From: Hyphomicrobiales bacterium
GTDB taxonomy: Bacteria; Pseudomonadota; Alphaproteobacteria; Rhizobiales; Rhizobiaceae
Direction: 5' to 3'
NCBI GenBank assembly: GCA_900466475.1
Contig: UBMI01000011.1
Span: 1-64,000 of the forward strand
Length of the DNA stretch: 64,000 nt
In this document: positions 27,482 through 35,870 of the stretch, in pieces
How the letters are laid out: each line of letters begins with the position of its first letter
Position numbering within the stretch: position 1 is the stretch's first letter
Made by a program: the position numbers and the translations under genes
Notes under the pieces: model-generated
Database searches by the model: none
Told to the model about the DNA's origin: nothing
Seen by the model: the letters and a program-made list of their open reading frames with translations, nothing else

Positions 27482-28969
27482 TCAGCTGCCATCCACACGA
27501 ACCCAAACGCTCAGGCTACCGCCATTTGTCGGGAAGGTTGCCTGACCTGCGTCGTCGATGGTGATTGTTTCCCCGTGATGGCCAAGAAAATCCATGAAAG
27601 TGACGCCGCGGTGCTCGATACCGACGCCCACCACTTTCTCGGCTGCTCCGCCGTTTGACATGACGACGACGCAGCCGGGCGCTTGCGCGCTGCCATGCCG
27701 TACGAAACCGACGCATGAGGCATCATCGAACAGATCGGTCTGAGGCCCGTTGGCAAAGCGTGCACGCGCCTCGATCAGTTGCGAGAGGCAGTCGATGACC
27801 GGCATGTCGATCTCGGTCTTGCTGTCGTCGTCCTGTTCAACTGTGTATTGGGCGCCGTAGAGGTCCGGATAGAAAATGCATGGCACGCCTTGTTCACGCA
27901 AAAGGATCAGCGCGTAGGCGAGGGGTTTGAACCAGGGTTCCACCGCCGCCTCGAGTGCCTGCCCAAGCTGCGTGTCGTGGTTGTCGACGATGGTGACCGC
28001 ATGTCCGGGCATTGCAGCAACGAGCGATCCGTCAAAAATCGTGCGCATATCGAAGGCCTCACCAGCAAGCGATGCCTCATGAAAGCGATGATGAAGTGCC
28101 ACGTCGAAGAGCATCAACTGCTTGTCCACGAGATCGAGATAGTTCTTCAGGACATCCATATCTGGATGCCAGTATTCGGCGACCACGAACAGGTCCGGGT
28201 TGATCTGATCGCGCATGTGGCCGACCCAATCCTTGAAAAACCAGGCGGGGATGTGCTTGACCGCGTCGAGTCGAAAGCCGTCGACAGGCACCTGGTCAGG
28301 AAGCCATCGGCCCCAGTATTTGAGTTCCTCGCTGACTGCTGCGTTTCGGAACTCGACATTCGCACCCATCAGAAAATCGAAGTTGCCAAGTTCATCATCG
28401 ACCTGGTCGTTCCACTCGCCGTCGCCATACTCGTTAACGAGGCGGAAAATGCCCTTTTCGTTGGGTTGCTCGATTACATCGACGCCACTGAAACACGTCA
28501 TGTCCCAGATAAAGTTCGAATACTTGTCCTGGCGCCCAGGGAAGGTAAAGCGAGTGTAGGCAAGCGCATCGAACTGTTCGTCCTCGATCTGAAGCCGGTC
28601 CTCTTCGTTCACGCGACGAACTTGGACACGCTCTTTCTCGTCGGCGCCCATCTTATGATTGAGGACGACATCATGGATGACACGCATACCGTTGTTCTTG
28701 AGGCTATGGCAGGCCCTTTGCAGCGCGGCGCGATCCCCGTACTTCGTGGCGACCGTCCCTTTCTGGTCGAACTCACCGATATCGAACAGGTCATAGGTGT
28801 CATACCCGACCGAATAGCCGCCCGAGGCGCCTTTGTATGCCGGCGGCAGCCAAACGTCGGTGATGCCCATGGCGGCAAGGCTTTCGGCCTTGTCTTCCAC
28901 TTCTTTCCAGAGACAGCCGCCATCGGGATAGTACCAGTGGAAGAATTGAAGGAGGGTTCGCGGTGTCAT
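27482..28969 (-). CDS. Cytoplasmic alpha-amylase (GH13)
   Basis: 495 residues. GH13 landmarks are in order: LLQFFHWYYPDGG at the start, VIHDVVLNHKMGAD (region I), VDGFRLDAVKHIPAWFF with the nucleophile aspartate (region II), LFVVAEYWHPD with the acid/base glutamate (III) and TIVDNHDTQ with the third aspartate (IV). The C-terminal beta domain ends SLSVWVRVDG. There is no signal peptide, so it acts on internal alpha-glucans or maltodextrins. It follows the stress cluster on the same strand with a 116-base gap. The 29-residue stretch between regions II and III is of ordinary length for the Bacillus-like cytoplasmic group. Confidence 0.93.
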   Translation of the reverse strand: MTPRTLLQFFHWYYPDGGCLWKEVEDKAESLAAMGITDVWLPPAYKGASGGYSVGYDTYDLFDIGEFDQKGTVATKYGDRAALQRACHSLKNNGMRVIHDVVLNHKMGADEKERVQVRRVNEEDRLQIEDEQFDALAYTRFTFPGRQDKYSNFIWDMTCFSGVDVIEQPNEKGIFRLVNEYGDGEWNDQVDDELGNFDFLMGANVEFRNAAVSEELKYWGRWLPDQVPVDGFRLDAVKHIPAWFFKDWVGHMRDQINPDLFVVAEYWHPDMDVLKNYLDLVDKQLMLFDVALHHRFHEASLAGEAFDMRTIFDGSLVAAMPGHAVTIVDNHDTQLGQALEAAVEPWFKPLAYALILLREQGVPCIFYPDLYGAQYTVEQDDDSKTEIDMPVIDCLSQLIEARARFANGPQTDLFDDASCVGFVRHGSAQAPGCVVVMSNGGAAEKVVGVGIEHRGVTFMDFLGHHGETITIDDAGQATFPTNGGSLSVWVRVDGS

Positions 28970-29085
28970 GGATTTGGCTTTCGGGAAGGATGTTCAGATG
29001 CAAATCATCGATTGGATCGGCGAGGTGGCAGGCACGTTCGCGCGGACGCTATCGGGCGCGGCAGCCATGCCGCGCCCATCGTCGC

Positions 29086-29448
29086 TCATTTCGGTTGCGG
29101 CGATTTCAAGGTAGCCTTCAAATCCTTGAGCTCGGCATCCTGTCGAGCCGCCGCCTGTTCGAGACCATCTCGATAGGAAGAATTGGTCTCGGCGATAATC
29201 CTGTTTAACTCCGTGATCTGGCCCTGCAGCTCATAAGGCATGCAGGCCAATGTTATCGTATCCCCGGTAGCTGTCGCCGCCCGTCTCATCACGGACGCGC
29301 TCTCTTTCCAACTCTCGTTAAAGGCGTTGGCCCGATCGACCGGCGCAACGCCCGAAAGCTGCAGGACCATCGTCGTCAGCGGCCCTACCGCCGCCCCAGA
29401 TGCGCCTTCGCTTAACTCGACGATGCTGATATCCCGAAACTCGGTCAT
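29086..29448 (-). CDS. Hypothetical small helical protein
   Basis: 120 residues, not recognised. The N-terminal half has small residues (SEGASGAAVGPLTTMVLQLSG) and the C-terminal half is a predicted helix (ITELNRIIAETNSSYRDGLEQAAARQDAELKDLKATL). It could be a phasin-like or coiled-coil protein; no sequence motif decides. GGAAGGACC precedes the start. It lies between the amylase and the YciE/F-like gene, on the same strand. Confidence 0.5.
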   Translation of the reverse strand: MTEFRDISIVELSEGASGAAVGPLTTMVLQLSGVAPVDRANAFNESWKESASVMRRAATATGDTITLACMPYELQGQITELNRIIAETNSSYRDGLEQAAARQDAELKDLKATLKSPQPK

Positions 29449-29484
29449 TGGAACGGTCCTTCCTTCAGCTGTCCGAATTGCCTT

Positions 29485-29518
29485 GGCCGGTCACCGCGAC
29501 GACAGGCAGTGACCGGCC
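29485..29518 (-). terminator. Hairpin after the YciE/F-like gene
   Basis: GGCCGGTCAC (29485-29494) and GTGACCGGCC (29509-29518) form a perfect 10-base stem with a 14-base loop, 21 bases past the stop of the gene ending at 29539. No clear T-run follows, so it may act as a weak terminator or an mRNA-stabilising stem. Confidence 0.5.
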
Positions 29519-29538
29519 GTAACGCGGCTGCGTCAGAT

Positions 29539-30042
29539 TCAGGCAGCCTTCTCGGTGTTCTGATTGACGACCTTCGTTGCAATGGACGTCAGAGCAAGGT
29601 CGGTCGCCTGCTCTTCGTCGAGCGTTGTCTGAAGGAGCTTGGCGGCATCCTTCATGCCCAACTCGAGCGCCCAAGTACGCAACGTCCCATAGCGTGACAT
29701 CTCGTAGTGTTCGACTGCCTGGGCTACCGCAAGAAGGCCGGCATCGAGGGCTGGCGCGCCGGCATACTCATCCATGATCTCCGCGCCTTCCTTGACGATG
29801 CCCATCATCGCGTCGCAGGTCTTCTGCTCCGGCTTCTTGCCGATGAGCTTGAAGACATCTTCGAGACGGGTAACGTGCACCTTGGTTTCGGCGAGATGTT
29901 TCGTGAAAGCGTCCTTGAGCTGCTTGCTCTTGGCGGCTTCATGCATCTTCGGAAGGGTCGCAACGATCTTATGTTCGGCGAAATAGACGTCCTTCAAGGT
30001 ATCGTGAAACAGGACGTTGAGGGTTTTGGATTGCTTGGTCAT
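29539..30042 (-). CDS. YciE/YciF-family ferritin-like protein (DUF892)
   Basis: 167 residues. The DUF892 pattern is clear: LFHDTLKDVYFAEHKIVATLPKMHEAA at the start, HLAETKVHVTRLEDVFKLIGKKPEQKTCDAM, then AVAQAVEHYEMSRYGTLRTWALELG and LDEEQATDLALTSIA. The paired E-x2-H helices match the di-metal ferritin-like fold. Members are stress-induced soluble proteins of uncertain activity. Part of a stress gene group with the next two genes upstream. Confidence 0.88.
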   Translation of the reverse strand: MTKQSKTLNVLFHDTLKDVYFAEHKIVATLPKMHEAAKSKQLKDAFTKHLAETKVHVTRLEDVFKLIGKKPEQKTCDAMMGIVKEGAEIMDEYAGAPALDAGLLAVAQAVEHYEMSRYGTLRTWALELGMKDAAKLLQTTLDEEQATDLALTSIATKVVNQNTEKAA

Positions 30043-30129
30043 GATTGGCTCCTTGGGTTTGGAATAACTTATGTGGGATCACATTTCCGGCCGCATTCAC
30101 TGGTGCCCGGAGACAGCCGTGAGTTGTGA

Positions 30130-30738
30130 TCAAACTGCCGGAGGGCGACGGTAGCGGTCACGTTCCCGTTCGATCTGCTCTGGCCCGTATGGATCGAGCG
30201 TGTCGTCGAAACGTGTCCAGCCTTGCGCGTTGTAGGAAGCCCGGCGTTCTGCAGGATCGACCCAGTTCGAACGTTTCAGGATTGCTTGGGCTTCAGGCGC
30301 AAGAGCATCATCCACCTTGGCCGTGACCAGGGTGCCGCCGCGACGCACGCCTTCCGCGTAGAGGTTGGCGTCGTCCTCGGATACGCCCGAGCCTGTCAAG
30401 GCCCCGATCAGTCCGCCGGCTGCGCCGCCGGTTACTGCACCTGCAACGGCCCCAACTGCGGTTGCCGCAAGCCAGCCGGCGGCAACCACTGGACCAACAC
30501 CAGGAATGGCCATGATGCCGAGCCCGGTCAAAAGACCGCCGGCGCCACCGACAACGGCACCGAGGCCTGCGCCCGATTCTGCGCCGGTCGCGGCACCCGA
30601 CTCCCTGTCGGAATGGCGCTCGTCCGCGTTGTTGGAAACGATACTGATATCGTTCGAGGGAACGCCGGTTGCTTCAAGCGCGCTGACGGCGGAGCTTGCA
30701 TCGGTATAGTCGTCGAAAAGTCCAGTAATGGTTTTCAT
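30130..30738 (-). CDS. General stress protein 17M-like, glycine-rich membrane-associated protein
   Basis: 202 residues. The N-terminus ITGLFDDYTDASSAVSALEATGVPSNDISIVSNN is the domain of Bacillus YflT/17M-type stress proteins. It is followed by a long glycine/alanine-rich hydrophobic part (GLGAVVGGAGGLLTGLGIMAIPGVGPVVAAGWLAATAVG), a glycine-zipper-like region, and a C-terminal APEAQAILKRSNWVDPAERRASYNAQGWTRFD. Common in rhizobia under general-stress (RpoE2) control. It lies 29 bases after the PepSY gene and is probably transcribed with it. Confidence 0.83.
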   Translation of the reverse strand: MKTITGLFDDYTDASSAVSALEATGVPSNDISIVSNNADERHSDRESGAATGAESGAGLGAVVGGAGGLLTGLGIMAIPGVGPVVAAGWLAATAVGAVAGAVTGGAAGGLIGALTGSGVSEDDANLYAEGVRRGGTLVTAKVDDALAPEAQAILKRSNWVDPAERRASYNAQGWTRFDDTLDPYGPEQIERERDRYRRPPAV

Positions 30739-30767
30739 AAAAGTATCCTTCGGATTCGTGAGTTGAG

Positions 30768-31085
30768 TTATTTCGCGACAACGTTGCCTTGATAATCGAG
30801 GGCGACCATGACGGCCTTGCCGTCCTTCATGCCGGCCGCCATCCAGATGCCGCTGTCGTCTTTCTTGAGGTCCTTGACCTCCGAATAACCGGCCTTCTCG
30901 ATCCTGTCCTTGGCTTGAGCCTCGGTGAAGCTGTTCGCGCCCGCGACGGGTGCGGTCGGGTTCTTCGTGCCTGGCGTCGCGACCGCCGGATTTCCGGCAT
31001 CAGTCGACGGGGCGGGAGTCGTTTGCGCAACAGCCGCCAGTGCCGAGGCTCCGACGAGCGCCGCGGCCAGGATCATATTTTTCAT
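30768..31085 (-). CDS. Periplasmic PepSY-like protein
   Basis: 105 residues. A signal peptide is evident (MKNMILAAALVGASALAAVAQ), then a proline/alanine-rich linker, then one PepSY-like repeat: FTEAQAKDRIEKAGYSEVKDLKKDDSGIWMAAGMKDGKAVMVALDYQGNV. PepSY domains are small periplasmic modules, sometimes inhibitory to proteases. A candidate RpoE2 promoter lies 49 bases upstream. Confidence 0.8.
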   Translation of the reverse strand: MKNMILAAALVGASALAAVAQTTPAPSTDAGNPAVATPGTKNPTAPVAGANSFTEAQAKDRIEKAGYSEVKDLKKDDSGIWMAAGMKDGKAVMVALDYQGNVVAK

Positions 31086-31133
31086 TGAGGATCTTCGCTT
31101 TCTCTGACCGGGTTCACACGGCCGTGAACAGAC

Positions 31134-31158
31134 AACCGGTTCAGCCGGTTTAAGTTCC
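31134..31158 (-). promoter_or_regulatory. Candidate RpoE2 (EcfG) promoter
   Basis: On the minus strand GGAAC (bases 31158-31154) is followed after 18 bases by TT (31135-31134). This fits the GGAAC-N18/19-TT pattern of the rhizobial general-stress sigma factor. It is 49 bases ahead of the PepSY start, and the following genes are stress-type proteins. Confidence 0.5.
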
Positions 31159-31255
31159 GTGTTTGAACTGGGTATCTGTCATAAACGAGAAACAAATAAA
31201 GCTCTTGATAATGCTGTCGAAAGAATAGCTTGTAAATATTACTGAGGAGAACGAC

Positions 31256-31431
31256 ATGATCGAATTCAAATCGGTCAACGGCAGCGACGAGCGATTAAGG
31301 GAATCGCTAAGCAGTTCATAACGCTAGACGCTGAAATGGCATCACCCAACATTAAGGAAACGAAGCACGCCGAACTCAATACGCTTTACCGTAAGTTGAG
31401 TGCCAAACGTGAGGCTTTGGCCTTGTCATAG
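31256..31431 (+). pseudogene. Small frameshifted gene
   Basis: A strong AGGAGA lies before ATG 31256. The frame gives MIEFKSVNGSDERL and ends after 21 codons, but a second frame continues smoothly: AIKGIAKQFITLDAEMASPN and then KETKHAELNTLYRKLSAKRE, stopping at 31429-31431. One indel around 31295-31305 would restore a single protein of about 58 residues. The family is not recognised. Confidence 0.4.
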
Positions 31432-31498
31432 TCACGCGAAGCGCGGGTATCCAGCTGAAAGTCTTGGCGATGAAAATCCGACGCCAGGGTTGATAAGA

Positions 31499-31830
31499 TC
31501 ATCTCGTTCTCGCGACTGGGATACCAAGCACTTCGACCTGCTTGCGGAACATGTCGAGGGGATTGAACGCTCCCTCCGATCCGCCACGATAGGCGATGCG
31601 TTGCTCTGGCCTCGCCTGGCAGCCGCTTTCAGCGACTGCGCGAAGATCTTTGGTCCGCCCACATCAATGATGTGATCGAGCCGTGTCCGTCCGTCATTTC
31701 AAGCACCGACGTCGACCATTCCGGCATGCGCCTATGATTGATCCTGGCAGCCGCGCCGAGCACTTTTGCGCGCTTTAGCCTTTCGTCGCTGCTAGATGTG
31801 ACAATGACACGCGCGCCGCTGAAAGGTCGC
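31499..31830 (-). pseudogene. Zinc-type alcohol dehydrogenase (MDR) remnant
   Basis: Minus-strand pieces in shifting frames follow an MDR enzyme: RVIVTSSSDERLKRAKVLGAAARINHRRMPEW, then RLDHIIDVGGPKIFAQSLKAAA, then QRIAYRGGSEGAFNPLDMFRKQVEVLGIPV, stop near 31499. The zinc-binding N-terminal domain is missing and at least two shifts are present. Confidence 0.6.
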
Positions 31831-31853
31831 CTTCACCTAATTCCGCGACAACC

Positions 31854-31915
31854 CCGCGGCGGTAAGAACGCCGCGGTGGCTTGAGAGAAGAAAGCCCCAT
31901 CTCCGGTGGGGCTTT
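31854..31915 (-). terminator. Two hairpins after the SDR gene
   Basis: AAAGCCCC (31891-31898) pairs with GGGGCTTT (31908-31915); read leftward it ends the SDR transcript and runs into a T-rich stretch (TTTCTTCTC). Beyond it CCGCGGCG (31854-31861) and CGCCGCGG (31869-31876) form a second perfect stem. Confidence 0.65.
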
Positions 31916-31943
31916 GTATCGCTTGGGGTGATGCGTTCACGTC

Positions 31944-32735
31944 TTAAAGCGTGTCGATAAGGCCGCCGTCCACCCGCATTGAAGCGCCGGTGGTCGCCGA
32001 TGCTAATGGTGAGGCCAGATAAGTCACGATGTTCGCGATCTCCTCGACGCTCGCGGCGCGTTGAATGAGAGAGCTGCTCCGGTGTTGCTTGACGAAGTCG
32101 GCGGCGACCTCCTCGATCGACTTGCCCGTCTTTTCGCGCTCATCGGCAAGCATTGCCTCGACGCCTTCCGAGAGAGTGGGGCCAGGAAGAACGGAGTTCA
32201 CGGTCACTCCGGTGCCCGCCATTCGCTTGGCGAGCCCGCGGGCGACGGCGATGTCGGCCGTCTTGCTGACGCCGTAGTGGATCATCTCGACTGGAATGTT
32301 GAAACCTGATTCTGACGCGATGAAGATGACCCGGCCCCAGTTCGCCTTCTGCATTCCCGGCAGATAAGCTCGCGACAGTCGAACTGCGGACATGACGTTC
32401 ACCTGCCAGTGCCGGTCCCAGACCTCGTCCGCGGTGTCGAAGAAATCACTTGGTTGGAAAATACCAGCATTGTTGATGAGGATGTCCACATGAGGCAACT
32501 TCGCTACAAGCGTTGCGCAGCCTTCGGCGGAGGCGAGATCTGCCGCCGCTGCCGTGACGCCCCCCTTGGCGCCTTCGCTCTTCAGCCGCTCGGCGGCCCT
32601 CACGGTCTTTTCCTCGGATCTGCCGTTGACGACGACGTCAGCGCCCGCTCTAGCGAGCTGTCGGGCGATCGCATAGCCAATGCCTTCCGTAGATCCTGTC
32701 ACCAGGGCGGTCTTTCCTTTGAGATCGATCTGCAT
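31944..32735 (-). CDS. Short-chain dehydrogenase/reductase
   Basis: 263 residues from the ATG at 32735 with AGGAGC upstream; a longer frame to 32810 has no signal. Classical SDR: LVTGSTEGIGYAIARQLARAGADVVVNGRS (NADP-type basic residue after the strand), ILINNAGIFQPSDF, serine in VIFIASESG, YGVSKTADIAVARGL with the catalytic tyrosine and lysine, and VNSVLPGPTLSEGV. An insert near residues 190-215 (EREKTGKSIEEVAADFVKQHR) is common in the subgroup with long substrate loops. Terminated by the hairpin at 31891-31915. Substrate unknown. Confidence 0.9.
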   Translation of the reverse strand: MQIDLKGKTALVTGSTEGIGYAIARQLARAGADVVVNGRSEEKTVRAAERLKSEGAKGGVTAAAADLASAEGCATLVAKLPHVDILINNAGIFQPSDFFDTADEVWDRHWQVNVMSAVRLSRAYLPGMQKANWGRVIFIASESGFNIPVEMIHYGVSKTADIAVARGLAKRMAGTGVTVNSVLPGPTLSEGVEAMLADEREKTGKSIEEVAADFVKQHRSSSLIQRAASVEEIANIVTYLASPLASATTGASMRVDGGLIDTL

Positions 32736-33237
32736 AGTTCTGCTCCTGTAAAGTTGGACGCCATTAATGGTTGCACGCACGGCGGGCGATGACGAGGTCG
32801 CTGCCGACAATAGAGGACGCGTCGTCAGCTGCGAAGAAGATGGTCGCCCTTCGCCGTCCCCTTGGTTAGAAGGGCGGCTTTGTTTGCAAGTCTGAACATG
32901 ATGGACTTCTTTGCCTTATTGAGACGGCCTCGATGCGGGGGTCGATGACGTTGATTTACTGCCGGAGATCTGTTCGAATTAGTAGGCCGAAGGCAATTCT
33001 GCTGTTCGGCGTCGCCGAACAACCCCAATCGCCCTTTGTCCTTTGCACGCCGGCCTTCCACTGTCGCCGTAATGAAAGAAGGATGGGAAATGGTCTGGCA
33101 GCTTACTGATCGATTGCGCGATCGACCAGACTTCTCGTTTGCCGTTTCACGTATGTAGATGAGCCTGAGGTCGAGACTTGGCCAGGTCTCCGGGGACGAC
33201 CAAACAACCCAGATCTTAGCTTGATCGGCAACGTCAT
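32736..33237. other. Intergenic, no supported gene
   Basis: Two short minus-strand frames (32825-33061 and 33103-33300) have no domain or clear ribosome site. The second starts close to the first CGTAACGTTACG palindrome and may be the broken start of a lost gene. Confidence 0.35.
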
Positions 33238-33339
33238 CGTAACGTTACGACTTTCGATCAATTTTTGCTTTGCGTCGAATTTGTCAGCGTCGGAAAACAA
33301 TTGACAACATGCGCCCGATGCTTCATCCGTAACGTTACG
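33238..33339. promoter_or_regulatory. Twin LacI-type operators around a promoter
   Basis: The perfect 12-base palindrome CGTAACGTTACG occurs at 33238-33249 and again at 33328-33339, 90 bases apart. A -35-like TTGACA (33301-33306) lies between, so the second site would cover the start of transcription. Paired palindromes with a central CG are typical of LacI-family control by looping. No lacI gene and no intact gene follow for 580 bases. Confidence 0.6.
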
Positions 33340-33918
33340 AACGGCCGATGGAGGGAATAACCGCCGCAGCCCGGTCTTGTGAGGTGCAACATTCGCCTTG
33401 TGCCGCCTGCCGAAAGTGCCAGGGACGGCGAGGCCGCATGCGTCCGAGTGTGGAGACTCGGCGACGAGTTAGGATCCGATGGATCATGGCGGTCTTACCG
33501 CAAAGCATCTTTGTCGACGCGGCTAGAGGAGGAGCATGTGCACAGATCGTTTCGGCATTTCATGGCGCCACGGCACTACTGACTTCGTCGGTGGTCGGTC
33601 CTGACGCCGATGGAAAAAAGGTGGACGGACTCGGGCGATCGCGGCTGGAAGCAGGTCGGGAAGGATAAGATGTCGATCCGCATCGATGCCGATGAAGCTG
33701 TCCCGCTCAACCGCGAGCAGCCGGTCTTGTTGAAACCTGGCCCGTCATCGCTCCTCGGCGGGAATGGTGGGGATCTGATCAACGATGGCACAATTTTCGA
33801 TGACTGCTCCACCACTACTGAAACCGTGAGTGGCGTCGCGGATTTTAAACTGACATCTGAAAGTTAATCAACATCCAGGGCCCCCCCACCTTGGCAGCCT
33901 TCAAACGGAGTAACGACC
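33340..33918. other. Region after the twin operators, no intact gene
   Basis: An operon would be expected here, but frames are short and not recognised. GGAGGG (33352-33357) resembles a ribosome site without a start codon after it. Probably deleted or decayed coding sequence. Confidence 0.4.
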
Positions 33919-34938
33919 ATTTTTTGCGTAGAAATCGTAGGACCGCGCCAAGCGCAGATCACTCAACGGCCAGACCCACAGGCGTCGGGCGATATCGTCA
34001 AGGTCGAGGTCCTGGTCGCTCCAATGTGTACGGAGTGGCAGGGGTGGCGCGCGGGAACGCACTCATGCGAACTCGGCCATGAGGCCGTAGGCGTTGTGGT
34101 TGATGCTGCGCAGTCGAGGCGCCTGAAGACGGGCGACAGGGTTATCGTCATGCCTCACGCCGGCTGCGGCGTCTGCCCCGCCTGCGCAGCGGGAGAGCAC
34201 ATCCACTGCACCTCGCAGCGAGACTTGTTGGGTGAAACGGGATCGTCTTCCGGGATCGGCTGCTATGCGCAATATCTTCTGAAGCCGGACTATATCTTGC
34301 AGCCGGTTCCCGATGATATCGAGACACACCACGCTGCCATGGCGATCTGTGCGCTTGGCCCGAGTTTCACGGCGATGAAGCGAATGCAGCTAACCGACAA
34401 GGACACGATCCTGATTTCGGGCTGTGGGGCGGTCGGGCTTGGCGCGGTCGTCAATGCTCGCACGATCGGGGCACGTGTCATCGCCCTCGAATTCAATCCC
34501 TACCGCGTTGCATTGGCAAAGGAACTTGGCGCAGAGCAGGTGATAGACCCTCGTGCGCCGGATCTTATCGAGCAGGTGCGCGCAGCGACCGGGGGCTATG
34601 GCGTCGACGCAGCGCTCGATACCAGCAACAATGAGGCGGCCCCACCGGTGGTTCTCGAACTAGTGCGAGCCAGGGGCCGGCTGTCCTTTGTCACCTGGAG
34701 CGGCTCGCTACCGGTCAACCGCATCACAGGCAAGGGCATTGAAATCTACGGCGCATGGCATTGGAACCATGATGTCTTCGCCGACGAGGTCCTGCAGCGC
34801 GTCCGCGATGCAAGACCGCTTCTAGACAAGCTGACGACACATCGTTTTGCGATGTCGCAGGTCGCAGAAGCCTTCGCTCTCCAGGAAACGGGCAATTGCG
34901 GCAAAGTGTTGCTCTATCCCCCCGAAGCCCAGCACTAG
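33919..34938 (+). CDS. Zinc-binding alcohol/polyol dehydrogenase (MDR), start codon ATT or lost
   Basis: From 33919 the frame gives 339 residues of a medium-chain dehydrogenase: APMCTEWQGW (catalytic zinc cysteine), CELGHEAVGVVV with the histidine-glutamate pair, the four structural-zinc cysteines in HAGCGVCPACAAGEHIHC, and the Rossmann segment ILISGCGAVGLGAVVNARTIGARVIALE. No ATG, GTG or TTG occurs in frame between the upstream stop and ATG 34024, which is inside the catalytic domain. GGAG (33907-33910) lies exactly 8 bases before ATT 33919. So the gene uses ATT, or its ATG has mutated. Polyol or threonine-type substrate; the isomerase gene follows. Confidence 0.72.
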   Translation: MFCVEIVGPRQAQITQRPDPQASGDIVKVEVLVAPMCTEWQGWRAGTHSCELGHEAVGVVVDAAQSRRLKTGDRVIVMPHAGCGVCPACAAGEHIHCTSQRDLLGETGSSSGIGCYAQYLLKPDYILQPVPDDIETHHAAMAICALGPSFTAMKRMQLTDKDTILISGCGAVGLGAVVNARTIGARVIALEFNPYRVALAKELGAEQVIDPRAPDLIEQVRAATGGYGVDAALDTSNNEAAPPVVLELVRARGRLSFVTWSGSLPVNRITGKGIEIYGAWHWNHDVFADEVLQRVRDARPLLDKLTTHRFAMSQVAEAFALQETGNCGKVLLYPPEAQH

Positions 34939-34997
34939 GGACGAGTGCTTAGCTTGGGCAAATGCGTTGCTCAATCCGAAAGAACGGGAGACCTTCT

Positions 34998-35870
34998 ATG
35001 ACCTTTAGACTTGGCGGACACGGAATTGACTACGATGGCGATCCGGAGGCTTACGCACAGGCGCATATCGAATTCGGATACAACGCCGCCTATATGCCAA
35101 ACATCAGCATCGAGAGCCGCGAGGAGATAAAGGCTCTGGTAAAGAGCTTTGCTGCGGCCGATCTGGTAATGGCCGAAGGCGGGGCCTGGAAAAACCTCAT
35201 TGCCCACGATCAAAGCACACGGAAGGCCAACCTCGACTATGCCGTCCATCAGCTAGCGCTGGCAGACGAATTGGGAGCAGGCGCCATTGTTGCGTTCCAC
35301 GGAACTGTTGGTCATCCGGGTGATCCCTGGCAGCTTAGCGACAATTATGATTATGGCCCGCATCCCGACAATCAAAGCGAGGCCGGCTTTCAGCGTGCAG
35401 TCGAGACAGCCCGATACGTCATCGATATGGTGAGGCCGAAGCGCGCGAAATTTTCGCTGGAAATGGTGCCTTGGCTGGTGACCGACACGCCAGAGAACTA
35501 TCTCAAATTGCTGAAGGCGATTGATCGCCCGCAATTCGGTGCACATATCGACGCGGCTAACATGGTCATTTCGCCTCGACTTTATTTCAACACTGGAACA
35601 ATGATCAGAGATTGCTTTGCGCTACTGGGGCCATGGATCGTTTCTTGCCATGCCAAGGATCTTGTTATGCAGGGGGGCCCGGGCACGATCTCGTTCCATC
35701 TCGATGAAGTGGTGCCCGGCGAAGGAAACCTTGATTACAGTGCCTATGTGATCGAGATCGCCAAACTCAAGCGGGACGTTCCACTCATGCTGGAGCACTT
35801 CGACGTTCCCGGCTATCGTCGCGGTCTCGCTCACATCAAGTCGATTGCGCAAACTGCCGGCGTTATTTGA
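34998..35870 (+). CDS. Sugar-phosphate isomerase/epimerase (xylose-isomerase-like TIM barrel)
   Basis: 290 residues from ATG 34998 (GGGAG upstream). AP-endonuclease-2-type barrel: FGYNAAYMPNIS, ELGAGAIVAFHGTVGH, FSLEMVPWLVTDT with the metal glutamate, FGAHIDAANMVISP with histidine and aspartate, IVSCHAKDLV, and HLDEVVPGEGNLDYSAYV with the last glutamate near PLMLEHFD. All four metal ligands of the family can be pointed to. It lies 59 bases after the dehydrogenase, consistent with oxidation and isomerisation of the same sugar or polyol. Confidence 0.83.
   Translation: MTFRLGGHGIDYDGDPEAYAQAHIEFGYNAAYMPNISIESREEIKALVKSFAAADLVMAEGGAWKNLIAHDQSTRKANLDYAVHQLALADELGAGAIVAFHGTVGHPGDPWQLSDNYDYGPHPDNQSEAGFQRAVETARYVIDMVRPKRAKFSLEMVPWLVTDTPENYLKLLKAIDRPQFGAHIDAANMVISPRLYFNTGTMIRDCFALLGPWIVSCHAKDLVMQGGPGTISFHLDEVVPGEGNLDYSAYVIEIAKLKRDVPLMLEHFDVPGYRRGLAHIKSIAQTAGVI

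Noticed and set aside
27779..29176. Plus-strand open frame of 465 codons
   Set aside because: It lies antisense to the clear GH13 amylase with all four catalytic regions, and shows no domain of its own.
33340..33918. Possible sugar kinase or ABC gene after the twin operators
   Set aside because: No frame gives a recognisable motif; only a stray ribosome-site-like GGAGGG was found.
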